A stretch of DNA of 13,931 nt from Acidimicrobiaceae bacterium. Its GTDB lineage: Bacteria; Actinomycetota; Acidimicrobiia; Acidimicrobiales; Ilumatobacteraceae. The translations under genes and the position numbers were made by a program. Numbering within the stretch: the stretch's first letter is position 1; each line of letters opens with the position of its first letter. The stretch covers positions 1 through 13,931 of the forward strand of contig CANGZK010000014.1 in the NCBI GenBank assembly GCA_947458565.1, given 5' to 3'. Below the pieces are notes generated by a model. It saw nothing but the letters and a program-made list of their open reading frames with translations. It was not told the origin of the DNA and made no database searches. This document shows, one piece after another, positions 1 to 8,135 of this stretch.

Positions 1-270
1 GCGCTTGAAGTGATCAACTCGGATCCAAAGGTGAAGAGTATTTTGATCAACATTTTTGGAGGCATCACACGTGGTGAAGAAGTTGCCAAAGGAATCGTTG
101 AAGCAGTGAAGCGTGTTGCCCTGCGAGCACCAATTGTTATTCGTCTCGACGGCACCAATGCTGAAGAAGGTCGAAAGATTCTTGCCGATGCGGGAATTCC
201 TGAATCACAACTCACCAGTCGACCAACCATGCTCGAAGCCGCTCGCGCCGCTGTCGAGATGGCCAAATAG
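1..270 (+). CDS. sucC: Succinate-CoA ligase, beta subunit (C-terminal 89 residues)
   Basis: This is the 3' end of sucC; the frame is open from base 1 and stops at TAG 268-270. SucC is the nucleotide- and succinate-binding half of succinyl-CoA synthetase, which makes ATP or GTP from succinyl-CoA in the TCA cycle. The family signature INIFGGITR is visible at about residues 17-25, followed by a VIRLDGTNAEEG segment typical of the C-terminal ligase domain. The residue after GGITR is Gly where many homologues have Cys. The stop codon sits inside the SD of the next gene (TAGGAG, 268-273), so sucC and sucD are almost certainly co-translated. The N-terminal ATP-grasp domain lies outside the window. 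Confidence 0.95.
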   Translation, partial: ALEVINSDPKVKSILINIFGGITRGEEVAKGIVEAVKRVALRAPIVIRLDGTNAEEGRKILADAGIPESQLTSRPTMLEAARAAVEMAK

Positions 271-281
271 GAGAACGAATC

Positions 282-1184
282 ATGGCAATTTTTGTAGACC
301 AAAATACGAAGGTCATTGTGCAGGGACTGACTGGTGGCCAGGGGCGCTTTCACGGCTTGCGCAACAAGGCGTATGGAACCCAAGTTGTTGGTGGTGTCAC
401 TCCAGGTAAAGCCGGACAAGACGTAGAGGGAATTCCGGTTTTTGATTCGGTCGCAGATGCAGTTGCGGCCACGGGTGCAAATGCATCGTTTATTGCGGTG
501 CCGCCAAAAGCAGCACCAGCAGCAATTCTTGAAGCAGCTCGCGCAGGAATTGGTTTTGTTGTGTGTATTACCGAGGGAGTGCCAGCACAAGACGAAGCTC
601 GCGTTTTTGCCACGCTGCAACGTGATTATCCCGCCACGCGGTTGCTTGGACCAAACTGTCCAGGAATTATCAGTCCGGGAAAATGCAATATTGGAATTAC
701 CGCTGGTGAAATTGCGCAACTACCAAGTGCGAGTGGACCAAACGTTGGAATTGTTTCTCGTTCTGGAACGCTCACGTATCAAGCGCTATACGAACTGAAG
801 CAACAGGGGATTGGTGTCAGCACATGTGTTGGTATCGGCGGTGACCCTGTGCCTGGAACTTCGTTTGTCGACTGCCTTGCACAGTTTCAAGCCGACCCAG
901 AGACTCATGCAATCATCATGATCGGTGAGATCGGTGGTTCTGCTGAAGAAGAGGCCGCAGAGTTCATTACCAATCATGTGACGAAGCCAATGAGTGCGTA
1001 CATCGCAGGCGTAACTGCTCCTGCCGGCAAAAAAATGGGCCATGCTGGAGCCATCGTTTCTGGTGGCAAGGGCACAGCACAAGGAAAGATGGATGCGTTG
1101 CGTGCGGCTGGTGTACAAATCGGTTTAAATCCCACCGAAGCTGGGATACTGATGGCGGAGATCGTTCGTACAATACGCTCTTAG
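282..1184 (+). CDS. sucD: Succinate-CoA ligase, alpha subunit
   Basis: This is the CoA-binding, phospho-histidine subunit that partners SucC in the cytoplasm; with 300 residues it is full length. The N-terminal CoA-binding Rossmann domain is recognisable (LTGGQGRFHG near residue 16, GGVTPGKAG near 37, GPNCPGII at 123-130). The ligase domain carries GEIGG (Glu216 region) and the GHAGAIVSG loop, whose His254 is the expected phosphorylated residue. The ATG is preceded by a good SD (AGGAGA, about 8 nt spacing) that overlaps the sucC stop. The gap to sucC is 11 nt and only 3 nt separate the stop from the next ATG, so all are probably on one transcript. Nothing in the protein is unusual. Confidence 0.97.
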   Translation: MAIFVDQNTKVIVQGLTGGQGRFHGLRNKAYGTQVVGGVTPGKAGQDVEGIPVFDSVADAVAATGANASFIAVPPKAAPAAILEAARAGIGFVVCITEGVPAQDEARVFATLQRDYPATRLLGPNCPGIISPGKCNIGITAGEIAQLPSASGPNVGIVSRSGTLTYQALYELKQQGIGVSTCVGIGGDPVPGTSFVDCLAQFQADPETHAIIMIGEIGGSAEEEAAEFITNHVTKPMSAYIAGVTAPAGKKMGHAGAIVSGGKGTAQGKMDALRAAGVQIGLNPTEAGILMAEIVRTIRS

Positions 1185-1187
1185 TAA

Positions 1188-3119
1188 ATGAATCGCCAAC
1201 AATCACTGAGGTATCTCCCGGGCCTTGACGGTCTGCGTGCAGTCGCCGTCATGGCTGTGATTTTGTATCACGCCAATAAAAATTGGGTCAGCGGTGGATT
1301 CCTGGGTGTCGAAGTGTTTTTTGTGATCAGCGGTTATTTGATCACAATGCTGCTGATTAACGAGTCGCAGGAAAATGGAAAAATCAATTTCAGATCGTTC
1401 TGGATTCGTCGGGCACGAAGACTGTTGCCTGCATTATGGACTCTCCTGGTCGGTGTCACTACGTACTGCGCATTGTTCGAGCGCGACACTCTTGGCGACT
1501 TGCGCGGGGATGTCGTAGCGGCATTTGTTTATGGCTTCAACTGGTTTCAGATCTGGGTTGGCACCTCGTATTTCAGCGCATTTGGTTTAGTACCGCTTCG
1601 ACATCTGTGGTCGCTAGCAGTCGAAGAACAGTTTTATTTGGTGTGGCCAGTCTTAATCGCTGTTGTACTGAAGATATTTGGCCGCAGACCATTGTTGTTG
1701 GGCTCCCTGTTTTTTTCCGCGTCCATTGCTGTAGCTATCTATGTTGCAAAAACGTTCGAACCTGGTGCAACTGGTTCGGTGCTTGAGACCCCAGATCAGT
1801 ACATTGCACTTTTCGGACACACTGTTTCCAAAGTTGATTTCTTGTTTCTGGGAACACTTGGACGATCGGGTGGTCTGCTGATTGGCTCGGCGCTCGCATT
1901 TTGGTGGAAGCCATCGATGTTTCATAACGATCATCCAACGTCAGAGCGCCACATTGTGTCGGCTGTTGGTTGGTTGGGCGTACTTGGGCTTGGCGCAATG
2001 CTGTGGAATTTCCACGATGTAGTTGAAGGTGGAGTCGATGGCGGCACAAGTGGCTATGCACCGCTGTTTCAGGGTGGTTTCCTTCTTGTGGGGCTTGCAA
2101 GTATCGCAATCATTGCTGCCGCTGTGCACCCGCATACAATTTTGGCGACACGCGTCCTTGGTAATCCAGTTTTTGTGTACATCGGGCAGCGGTCATACGG
2201 CCTGTATCTCTTTCATTGGCCGATCTTCCAGTTTTATAGACAGTTTGCCGGTCGAGGTCTCAACGGCATCGAATTCGTACTGCTGTTTGCGCTCGCACTT
2301 GTGATTACCGAGGCGTCGTATCGATTTATTGAGATGCCTGTGCGCACAGGGGGGCTTCGAGAAGCGTGGAACAAGTTTCGCCATTCGCGGCTTGATTCGG
2401 ATAGAGAGAAACGACAGACCATTTTTGCAATTGGCGTCGTTTCGGCAGTCATACCGATCTTTGCATTGGTAAGTCTTGCTACAGCACAAGTCAAACTGGA
2501 TGACATTGGTCAGAGCCTTGTCGACGGAGAGAGCGGCGTAGTCAATGTGTTGACGACCACAACACTCGCTGTTTCGACCGTTACTACGGTTCCTGGTACA
2601 CCCGGTGTTGTGGACACAGTTGCGCCTTCGCCGTCTACTACTACTCTCGATGGTCAAGTCATCGAGATCATTGCAATTGGTGATTCGGTGATGCTGGGAG
2701 CCGCCAATGTGCTGACAGAGCGCGGAATCACCGTAGACGCACTGAAGAGTAGACCGTTCCGTCAGGCACTCGAGATTTGCAATTACCTCAAGTCGGTTAA
2801 TCGGCTGGGTGAAATTGTGGTTATTCACCTCGGCACAAATAATTATGTTGATCAGAAAACCTTGGACGAGATTATGGTTCCCTTGTCTGAAGTAAACACT
2901 GTTGTGTTCGTGACAAATTATGTGCCAACCAGAAAATGGCAAACTAGCAACAACAAGTTGATAAGGGCAATGCCAGAGATTTATGGAAATGTAAAGATCC
3001 TCGACTGGTACACAGTTGCAAAAGCGCATCCAGAGTATTTGTACGGAGACGAAATTCACCTCAATCCAACAGGTCAGGCTGTATATGCCGATCTCATCAT
3101 GCAAGCAATAGGAAAGTAG
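1188..3119 (+). CDS. OafA/YrhL-type membrane acyltransferase with C-terminal SGNH domain
   Basis: This protein of 643 residues has two parts. Residues about 8-390 are an acyltransferase-3 domain with many hydrophobic helices. They include YLPGLDGLRAVAV, LYHAN with the likely catalytic His28, FFVISGYLIT, the basic FWIRRARRLLPAL segment and LWSLAVEEQFYLVWP. A last helix (about 411-434) and a Thr/Ser/Pro-rich linker (about 455-487) lead to an SGNH hydrolase-like domain. That domain shows GDS (Ser500), GTN (Asn551) and DEIH (Asp621/His624), so its catalytic residues look intact. Family members move acetyl or other acyl groups onto envelope glycans, with the SGNH part outside the membrane. The acceptor cannot be read from the sequence. 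The ATG lies 3 nt after sucD with no SD close by, so translation probably depends on sucD (inference). mdh follows after 10 nt. Confidence 0.93.
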   Translation: MNRQQSLRYLPGLDGLRAVAVMAVILYHANKNWVSGGFLGVEVFFVISGYLITMLLINESQENGKINFRSFWIRRARRLLPALWTLLVGVTTYCALFERDTLGDLRGDVVAAFVYGFNWFQIWVGTSYFSAFGLVPLRHLWSLAVEEQFYLVWPVLIAVVLKIFGRRPLLLGSLFFSASIAVAIYVAKTFEPGATGSVLETPDQYIALFGHTVSKVDFLFLGTLGRSGGLLIGSALAFWWKPSMFHNDHPTSERHIVSAVGWLGVLGLGAMLWNFHDVVEGGVDGGTSGYAPLFQGGFLLVGLASIAIIAAAVHPHTILATRVLGNPVFVYIGQRSYGLYLFHWPIFQFYRQFAGRGLNGIEFVLLFALALVITEASYRFIEMPVRTGGLREAWNKFRHSRLDSDREKRQTIFAIGVVSAVIPIFALVSLATAQVKLDDIGQSLVDGESGVVNVLTTTTLAVSTVTTVPGTPGVVDTVAPSPSTTTLDGQVIEIIAIGDSVMLGAANVLTERGITVDALKSRPFRQALEICNYLKSVNRLGEIVVIHLGTNNYVDQKTLDEIMVPLSEVNTVVFVTNYVPTRKWQTSNNKLIRAMPEIYGNVKILDWYTVAKAHPEYLYGDEIHLNPTGQAVYADLIMQAIGK

Positions 3120-3129
3120 TGTTAAAGAC

Positions 3130-4128
3130 ATGACATCATCAGCTAAATCACCAGTACGCGTCACCATTACCGGAGCAGCCGGACAAATTGGGTACAGCTT
3201 GCTGTTTCGTATTGCATCCGGTGCGATGCTTGGTGCCGATACTCCAGTGATTTTGCAATTGCTTGAAGTAACTCCAGCGCTAGGCGCACTTGGCGGAGTC
3301 AAAATGGAATTAGATGACTGTGCGTTTCCAAACCTTGTTGACGTAGTGATGACTGACGACCCGAACGTGGCGTTTGGCGATACCGATATTGCGCTGCTGG
3401 TGGGTGCGATGCCCCGAAAAGAAGGTATGGAGCGAAGTGATTTGCTGTCGGCAAATGGAGGCATCTTTAAGCCACAAGGTGAGGCCATCAGTGCAAATGC
3501 CAAAAAGAACATCAAGGTGTTGGTCGTTGGAAATCCAGCCAATACCAATGCTGCTATTGCCATGCACAACGCCAAGAACATCGATCCACGTCAGTTCACT
3601 GCCATGACCCGTCTCGACCACAACCGTGCGATCAGCCAGCTTGCTCAACGTGTTGGGCGACCAGTTTCAGCGATTAAAAAGATGACCATCTGGGGCAACC
3701 ATTCGACAACTCAGTACCCAGACCTATTTCATTGTGAAGTTGATGGCAAGAATGCTGCGCAACTCGTTAATGATCAAGCTTGGATTGAAGAGACATATAT
3801 TCCAACTGTTGCCAAGCGAGGTGCTGCAGTGATCAAGGCACGCGGGTCTTCCTCGGCGGCAAGTGCAGCAAACGCCGCAGTAGACCATGTGCGATCGTGG
3901 GTGTTGGGCACGCCAGCAGGAGACTGGGTTTCTATGTCGGTGCCATCTGACGGCAGCTACGGTGTGCCAGAGGGCGTGATGTCGTCGTTTCCGTGTGTAT
4001 GCGAAAATGGCGAGTACAAAATTGTGCAAGGACTCGATATCGACGCGTTTAGTCGCGCACGGATTGATGCATCGGTCGCTGAATTAATCGAAGAGCGTGA
4101 TGCTGTTCGACAACTTGGCTTAATCTAA
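3130..4128 (+). CDS. mdh: Malate dehydrogenase
   Basis: This is a cytoplasmic malate/oxaloacetate oxidoreductase of 332 residues, full length for the type also found in Gram-negatives and many Actinobacteria. The N-terminal Rossmann loop GAAGQIG is at 15-21. Acidic Glu46 at the end of the second strand favours NAD over NADP. Substrate and catalytic residues are present: Arg96 and Arg102 in the mobile loop (MPRKEGMER), Asn137 (VVGNPANT), Asp163 and Arg166 (RLDHNRA), and His191 (IWGNHSTTQYPD). The ATG at 3130 has only a distant GGAAAG upstream (3111-3116, 13 nt). It follows the acyltransferase stop by 10 nt and closes the TCA operon. The next gene converges after 18 nt, with only a trivial ACGA/TCGT hairpin and no T-tract between them. 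Confidence 0.97.
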   Translation: MTSSAKSPVRVTITGAAGQIGYSLLFRIASGAMLGADTPVILQLLEVTPALGALGGVKMELDDCAFPNLVDVVMTDDPNVAFGDTDIALLVGAMPRKEGMERSDLLSANGGIFKPQGEAISANAKKNIKVLVVGNPANTNAAIAMHNAKNIDPRQFTAMTRLDHNRAISQLAQRVGRPVSAIKKMTIWGNHSTTQYPDLFHCEVDGKNAAQLVNDQAWIEETYIPTVAKRGAAVIKARGSSSAASAANAAVDHVRSWVLGTPAGDWVSMSVPSDGSYGVPEGVMSSFPCVCENGEYKIVQGLDIDAFSRARIDASVAELIEERDAVRQLGLI

Positions 4129-4146
4129 AACGACTCTTCGTAACGC

Positions 4147-4800
4147 CTAGCCAGTTGTTTGGGTAAGCGCAGCTTCGGTGTCGGCACGTGAGCGTGTGCA
4201 ACCAAGCGGATCTTCCTTCAACAATCTCTTAATTGCCTTAGATGGAGAGAGTTGTTGTCCTGCGCGCCACGCATTCAAATATTTCTGCGGCCAAATCTCT
4301 CCACGCAATAAATAAACCTCTGCCAAAGGGCATACGCGAGATATTCCGAAGTGCGTATGGCATCTGGTAATTCGTGCATTGCCCGATGAGCCCATGACGC
4401 CAATCCAATCGCCGGCACTGACTCGCTGACCAGTTACCACCTTTACGTTGCCAAGGTGCGCGAAGTAGTAGCGCGCGTTGTCATCTCCGACAAGGGTGAC
4501 CGTTTTGCCGCCGCGAGTGCCTGGAGCATCTTTTTCTTTTGTCCATTTATCAATTGTGCGCGTTTTCGTAATGGTGCCCGAAGTTGGTGCGAGAACGTGG
4601 GCATAACAACCATTCACGTCGACGGCAGGGTAGTCAATGTGGTCGCGTGGGTAGGTAACTGCAACTTTGGAGAACGGAAAAACATAGAGGATTGGAGGGG
4701 CGTCATCTGCAACCAAACTCTTCGTGGGTGTGAAGAGCGTTGCAAATACGATAATTGCTACAACACCAAAAATTTGAGTGATGCGTTGCCCCAATTGCAT
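4147..4800 (-). CDS. Exported M23-family (LytM-like) metallopeptidase domain protein
   Basis: This protein of 217 residues begins with an N-terminal hydrophobic segment (about 9-31) that looks like a Sec signal peptide or anchor, so it should act outside the membrane. The LytM/M23 fold is recognisable: APTSGTIT near 71, the YYFAHLG loop (His115), AGDWIGVMGSSGNA, then HTHFG (His148/His150). The first zinc motif is His54...Asp61 in DHIDYPAVD, the spaced variant common in actinobacterial M23 proteins rather than the textbook HxGxD. All metal ligands therefore appear present. Family members cleave peptidoglycan cross-bridges or regulate amidases; which applies here is unknown. Four Cys (65, 147, 157, 201) could form disulfides. 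There is no SD; a TACGAT hexamer 7 nt upstream suggests a leaderless mRNA. It diverges from the nucleoside hydrolase and converges on mdh. Confidence 0.85.
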   Translation of the reverse strand: MQLGQRITQIFGVVAIIVFATLFTPTKSLVADDAPPILYVFPFSKVAVTYPRDHIDYPAVDVNGCYAHVLAPTSGTITKTRTIDKWTKEKDAPGTRGGKTVTLVGDDNARYYFAHLGNVKVVTGQRVSAGDWIGVMGSSGNARITRCHTHFGISRVCPLAEVYLLRGEIWPQKYLNAWRAGQQLSPSKAIKRLLKEDPLGCTRSRADTEAALTQTTG

Positions 4801-4844
4801 ATTTGCGATCGTAGTGTGACGGCGCGAAATGTTACGGTAGAAGC
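4801..4844. promoter_or_regulatory. Divergent intergenic with two putative leaderless promoters
   Basis: These 44 nt must hold the promoters of both the M23 gene and the nucleoside hydrolase. On the minus strand, TACGAT (4808-4813) ends 7 nt before the M23 ATG, with a possible -35 GTAACA 16 nt further up. On the plus strand, TACGGT (4833-4838) ends 6 nt before the ATG at 4845; I see no convincing -35 for it. Neither ATG has an SD. A TANNNT hexamer at this distance is the known hallmark of leaderless actinobacterial transcripts; applying it here is inference. Confidence 0.45.
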
Positions 4845-5777
4845 ATGAAGAGAAAATTTTTTATTGATACAGATACCGCCAGCGACGATGCAGTTGCATT
4901 GATCATTGCGCTGCGCCACAGAGATGTAGATGTGATCGGAATCGGTGTGGTTGCTGGCAATGTGCCTCTGGAAATGGGTGTCCAAAATGCCTTGTACACA
5001 AGGGAATTGTGCGGATCAAGCGCGCCGATTTATGTGGGTGCCGCTCAGCCGCTTGCGCGAGAACTGCGTACGGCTCAGTTTGTGCATGGCAATGATGGCA
5101 TGGGGGATATCGGACTCGATCTTGTGGGCAGGCAGCCAAACGCTGGAAGCGCGATAGACGAGTTGATCAAGTCAGCGCACGAGTTTGAGGGAGTGCTTGA
5201 GCTCGTGACTCTTGGACCGCTAACAAATATTGCGCTTGCGCTGCAAAAAGATCCGAGCATTGCAAAGAAAATCAAACGCTGCGTGGTGATGGGCGCCGTT
5301 GCTGACCACATCGGCAATGTCACTCCAGTGGCAGAGTTCAACATGTGGGTGGATCCAGAAGCGGTAGAGGTTGTTTTGCAATCTGGAATGAACCTTGAGT
5401 TTGTTGGGTGGGATATCTCGCGCAAGTTTGCAGTAATTACGCCAGCAGAATCAGCGATGTTGCGGGCGATGGATACACCGTTTGCGACCTTTACTGTTGA
5501 CATTCAACGGGTTCTTGAAAAGTTTTGTGAAAACGAAACCCATCTTGCCGGATTCGATTTACCAGACCCAATTGCAATTGCATATGCCATCAACTCGAGC
5601 GTCGCCGACGAAGTGCGCAATATGCATCTCGTGGTCGAAACGAAATCACCAATAACCGAAGGCATGGTAGTGATGGATGCTCTCGGGATTATGCATCAGA
5701 CACCGAATGCGCTCGTGGTGACAAGCGCAAGACATGATGTATTTATGTCGATGCTGATGGACGCCCTCGAAGCATGA
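4845..5777 (+). CDS. Inosine-uridine-preferring type nucleoside hydrolase (N-ribohydrolase)
   Basis: This protein hydrolyses the N-glycosidic bond of ribonucleosides to free base and ribose, for purine or pyrimidine salvage. It has 310 residues, the usual length. The calcium/ribose motif DTDTASDDA gives Asp8, Asp10, Asp14 and Asp15, with the same numbering as the Crithidia enzyme. Other conserved parts are Asn39, HGNDG (His81), GPLTNIA (124-130), the EFNMWVDPEA block (Glu164, Asn166) and Asp241. The residue before Asp241, usually the catalytic His (HDP), is Pro240 (LPDP), and the usual VMGGA is VMGA. This suggests a different leaving-group mechanism or substrate range; specificity cannot be read. 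Its last four bases overlap the start of the asparaginase gene (ATGA), so the two are translationally coupled. Confidence 0.9.
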   Translation: MKRKFFIDTDTASDDAVALIIALRHRDVDVIGIGVVAGNVPLEMGVQNALYTRELCGSSAPIYVGAAQPLARELRTAQFVHGNDGMGDIGLDLVGRQPNAGSAIDELIKSAHEFEGVLELVTLGPLTNIALALQKDPSIAKKIKRCVVMGAVADHIGNVTPVAEFNMWVDPEAVEVVLQSGMNLEFVGWDISRKFAVITPAESAMLRAMDTPFATFTVDIQRVLEKFCENETHLAGFDLPDPIAIAYAINSSVADEVRNMHLVVETKSPITEGMVVMDALGIMHQTPNALVVTSARHDVFMSMLMDALEA

Positions 5778-6751
5778 GCCAGCACTCGCCACTTGAAAAG
5801 GCATTTGTGCAACTAGGTGTTAGCACTCGAAATGGCCATGATGAGTCGATGCACTACGGGGCAGTAGTTGGTTTGGCGCGAGATGGTTCAATTGAGTTTG
5901 CTCTTGGCGACCCAACGACCATCGTGTATCCCCGTTCGTCTACTAAACCAATTCAGGCAACAGCAATGGTGGCAAGTGGGCTTGATTTGCCCCCACGGTT
6001 ACTAGCGCTTGTGTGTGCGAGCCACGACGGATCTCCGATGCATCTTGCTGCCGCACGCGAGATTTTGGCCACGGCCGGTTTGACCGAAGACGATCTTGGT
6101 AACACCAAGGACTATCCGCTTGACGATGATGCCACTGCAGAAGTAGTGCGCGGTGGTGGAGTAAAAACAAAGCTACAAATGAATTGTTCGGGCAAGCACT
6201 CGGGGATGCTTGCAACGTGCGTTCATAATGGCTGGTCGCATGACGTGAGCTATCTGAGTGAGTCGCACCCATTGCAACAACGCATTACGCAGATGGTGCC
6301 AGAACTGAGTGGCGAAGATGCAGCCTTTATCGGCATCGACGGATGTGGAGCACCAGCACATGCCATGTCGCTAACTGCACTTGCACGTGTCTTTCGTACC
6401 GTGGTGATGTCTGACCCGACAAGTGCTCCGGGCAAGGTAGCCCATGCAATGCGAAGTCATCCAGAAATGGTGGGTGGACCAACTCGCGACGTGACACTGC
6501 TCATGCAAGGCATTCCAGGTCTGCTTGGCAAAGATGGTGCAGAGGGCGTGTTTGCTGTTGCTCTTCCCGATGGGCGAGCGGTTGCACTCAAGATTGCAGA
6601 CGGCGCCAATCGTGCGCGTCCGCCAATGATGAAAGCAGCGTTAGAAGCACTTGGTGTTGACACATCGCAAGTAGACCCAAAAGCCTTTGACTCAACTATC
6701 TATGGACACGGCAAGCCAGTTGGAGACGTACGTATTACCGCAAAGTTGTGA
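5774..6751 (+). CDS. L-asparaginase II-type amidohydrolase (Rhizobium ReAV-like family)
   Basis: This belongs to the asparaginase family of the Rhizobium etli inducible enzyme (PF06089 type), unrelated to E. coli AnsA/AnsB. The likely reaction is asparagine to aspartate plus ammonia in the cytoplasm. It has 325 residues, full length. Family active-site elements are visible: YPRSSTKPIQA (Ser55/Ser56 and Lys58), CASHDG (Ser83), MNCSGKHSGML (Cys138 and Lys141, a metal-binding pair in ReAV), GCGAP (Cys191) and KDGAEGV (Lys253). The ATG is inside the 3' end of the nucleoside hydrolase gene (ATGA overlap). Coupling with a nucleoside hydrolase fits scavenging of nitrogen from dissolved organic compounds, which is inference. 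Some family members are poorly characterised, so the substrate may differ from asparagine. Confidence 0.9.
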   Translation: MSQHSPLEKAFVQLGVSTRNGHDESMHYGAVVGLARDGSIEFALGDPTTIVYPRSSTKPIQATAMVASGLDLPPRLLALVCASHDGSPMHLAAAREILATAGLTEDDLGNTKDYPLDDDATAEVVRGGGVKTKLQMNCSGKHSGMLATCVHNGWSHDVSYLSESHPLQQRITQMVPELSGEDAAFIGIDGCGAPAHAMSLTALARVFRTVVMSDPTSAPGKVAHAMRSHPEMVGGPTRDVTLLMQGIPGLLGKDGAEGVFAVALPDGRAVALKIADGANRARPPMMKAALEALGVDTSQVDPKAFDSTIYGHGKPVGDVRITAKL

Positions 6752-6767
6752 CTAGTTATTAACTAGT
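6751..6767. repeat. Perfect palindrome overlapping two convergent stop codons
   Basis: ACTAGTTA (6751-6758), a central T, then TAACTAGT (6760-6767) form a perfect 8-bp inverted repeat. It begins at the last base of the asparaginase TGA and contains the aminotransferase TAG (6763-6765, read on the minus strand). As RNA it could form about 7 bp with a 3-nt loop in both directions, but it is AT-rich and lacks a T-tract. It may be a weak bidirectional 3'-end hairpin, a protein site or chance. Confidence 0.45.
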
Positions 6768-8112
6768 TCTTGTAATACGAGTCTGCGATATCGAGCGCTT
6801 GATCGATGATCGCCATTCCTTCACGAATTTCGTCAGCACTAACGGTGCACGGTGGCACTATGTGCATACGGTTGAAGTGCGCAAATGGCCAGAGGCCTTC
6901 TTTCTTGCATGCAGCAGCAATGTCGAGCATTGGCTTGGCATCGGCGCCAGCAGCATTGAACGGCACGAGTGGCTCGCGTGTCTCACGATTGCGCACAAGC
7001 TCTATTGCCCAAAACACGCCCAGACCACGTACTTCACCAATTGAAGGGTGTTTTGCCTTCAGTTTTTCGAGCTCCGGACCAATAACTGTTGCACCGATGT
7101 TCTTCGCGTTTTCAACAATCTTCTCTTCTTTGAATATGTTGATTGACGCAACTGCTGAAGCGCAAGCAAGTGGGTGACCGCTGTATGTCAAGCCACCAGG
7201 AAACTGACGATCTTTGAATGTGTCAGCAATCTTTTGACTAATGACAACACCACCGAGTGGCAGGTACCCAGAGTTGACACCCTTTGCAAAAGTGATCAAG
7301 TCGGGAACTACGTTCCACTTGTTGACAGCAAACCATTCGCCACAACGACCGAAGCCGGCCATTACTTCGTCGCACAACATCACAATGCCGTAGCGATCGC
7401 AGATATCGCGCACACCTTGCAAGTAGCCATCTGGCGGAACGAGGATGCCATTAGTGCCGACAACTGATTCAAGCGCGATCATTGCGATTGTGTGTGGACC
7501 TTCGACCATGAGCGTGTCTTCAAGATGTTGTAGAGCACGTTGACATTCTTCTTTTTCGTTTGAAGAATGAAAAGCCGAGCGATATGCATATGGTCCCCAA
7601 AACTTCACGATGCCAGCAGTTCCGGTTTCATTTGGCCAACGACGTGGGTCTCCTGTCATTGCAATTGCTGTAGAAGTTGAACCGTGGTACGAGCGGTATG
7701 TCGACATCACTTTTTGGCGTCCAGTGTGCAGGCGTGCCATGCGCACTGCATTCTCGACCGCTTCTGCGCCACCGTTGGTAAAGAACACCATGTTGAGGTC
7801 GCCTGGCGCGAGTTCGGTAATCAGTCGAGCGGCTTCAGATCGTGACTCGTTTGCAAACGGAGGAGCAACGGTGCACAACTTGCCGGCTTGTTCTTGAATT
7901 GCTGCAACAAGTTTTGGGTGCTGATGACCGATGTTGAGGTTGACAAGCTGGCTCGAAAAGTCGAGGTACTTTTTGCCAGTTGAATCCCAGAAGTAACTTC
8001 CGAGGCCACCAGTAATCTCAACTGGATTGAGAGTGCCTTGCGCTGACCACGAATGGAATACGTGTGCGCGATCGTCGAGATATGCCTGGGTCTTTGTTGC
8101 TTCAAGTGTCAT
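6763..8112 (-). CDS. Class III PLP-dependent aminotransferase, possibly taurine/omega-amino acid type
   Basis: This is a fold-type I, class III (omega) transaminase of 449 residues, full length. Visible features are FTNGGAEAVENAVRMAR (about 111-127), YHGSTSTAIAMTGDPRRWP, LCDEVMAGFGRCGEWFA with PLP-nitrogen-binding Asp248, and TFAKGVNSGYLPLGGV with the Schiff-base Lys277. The N-terminal stretch HVFHSWSAQ...NP and the FDFSSQLV-like block (DFSSQLVNLNIGHQHPK) resemble taurine:2-oxoglutarate or taurine:pyruvate transaminases from memory, so taurine or another omega-amino donor is the best guess. Beta-alanine or GABA cannot be excluded. It is third in a minus-strand run after the HNH and Nudix genes (gap 23 nt). 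It has no clear SD. No sulfoacetaldehyde acetyltransferase or taurine transporter is in the window, which weakens the taurine guess. Confidence 0.85.
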   Translation of the reverse strand: MTLEATKTQAYLDDRAHVFHSWSAQGTLNPVEITGGLGSYFWDSTGKKYLDFSSQLVNLNIGHQHPKLVAAIQEQAGKLCTVAPPFANESRSEAARLITELAPGDLNMVFFTNGGAEAVENAVRMARLHTGRQKVMSTYRSYHGSTSTAIAMTGDPRRWPNETGTAGIVKFWGPYAYRSAFHSSNEKEECQRALQHLEDTLMVEGPHTIAMIALESVVGTNGILVPPDGYLQGVRDICDRYGIVMLCDEVMAGFGRCGEWFAVNKWNVVPDLITFAKGVNSGYLPLGGVVISQKIADTFKDRQFPGGLTYSGHPLACASAVASINIFKEEKIVENAKNIGATVIGPELEKLKAKHPSIGEVRGLGVFWAIELVRNRETREPLVPFNAAGADAKPMLDIAAACKKEGLWPFAHFNRMHIVPPCTVSADEIREGMAIIDQALDIADSYYKN

Positions 8113-8135
8113 GGCAACAGCCTAATCTGCGGGAA

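Noticed and set aside
2193..3581. Long antisense open frame of 462 codons on the minus strand
   Set aside because: It runs opposite the acyltransferase SGNH domain and the mdh N-terminus, both with clear catalytic motifs. Its translation has no recognisable domain and it crosses two real genes.
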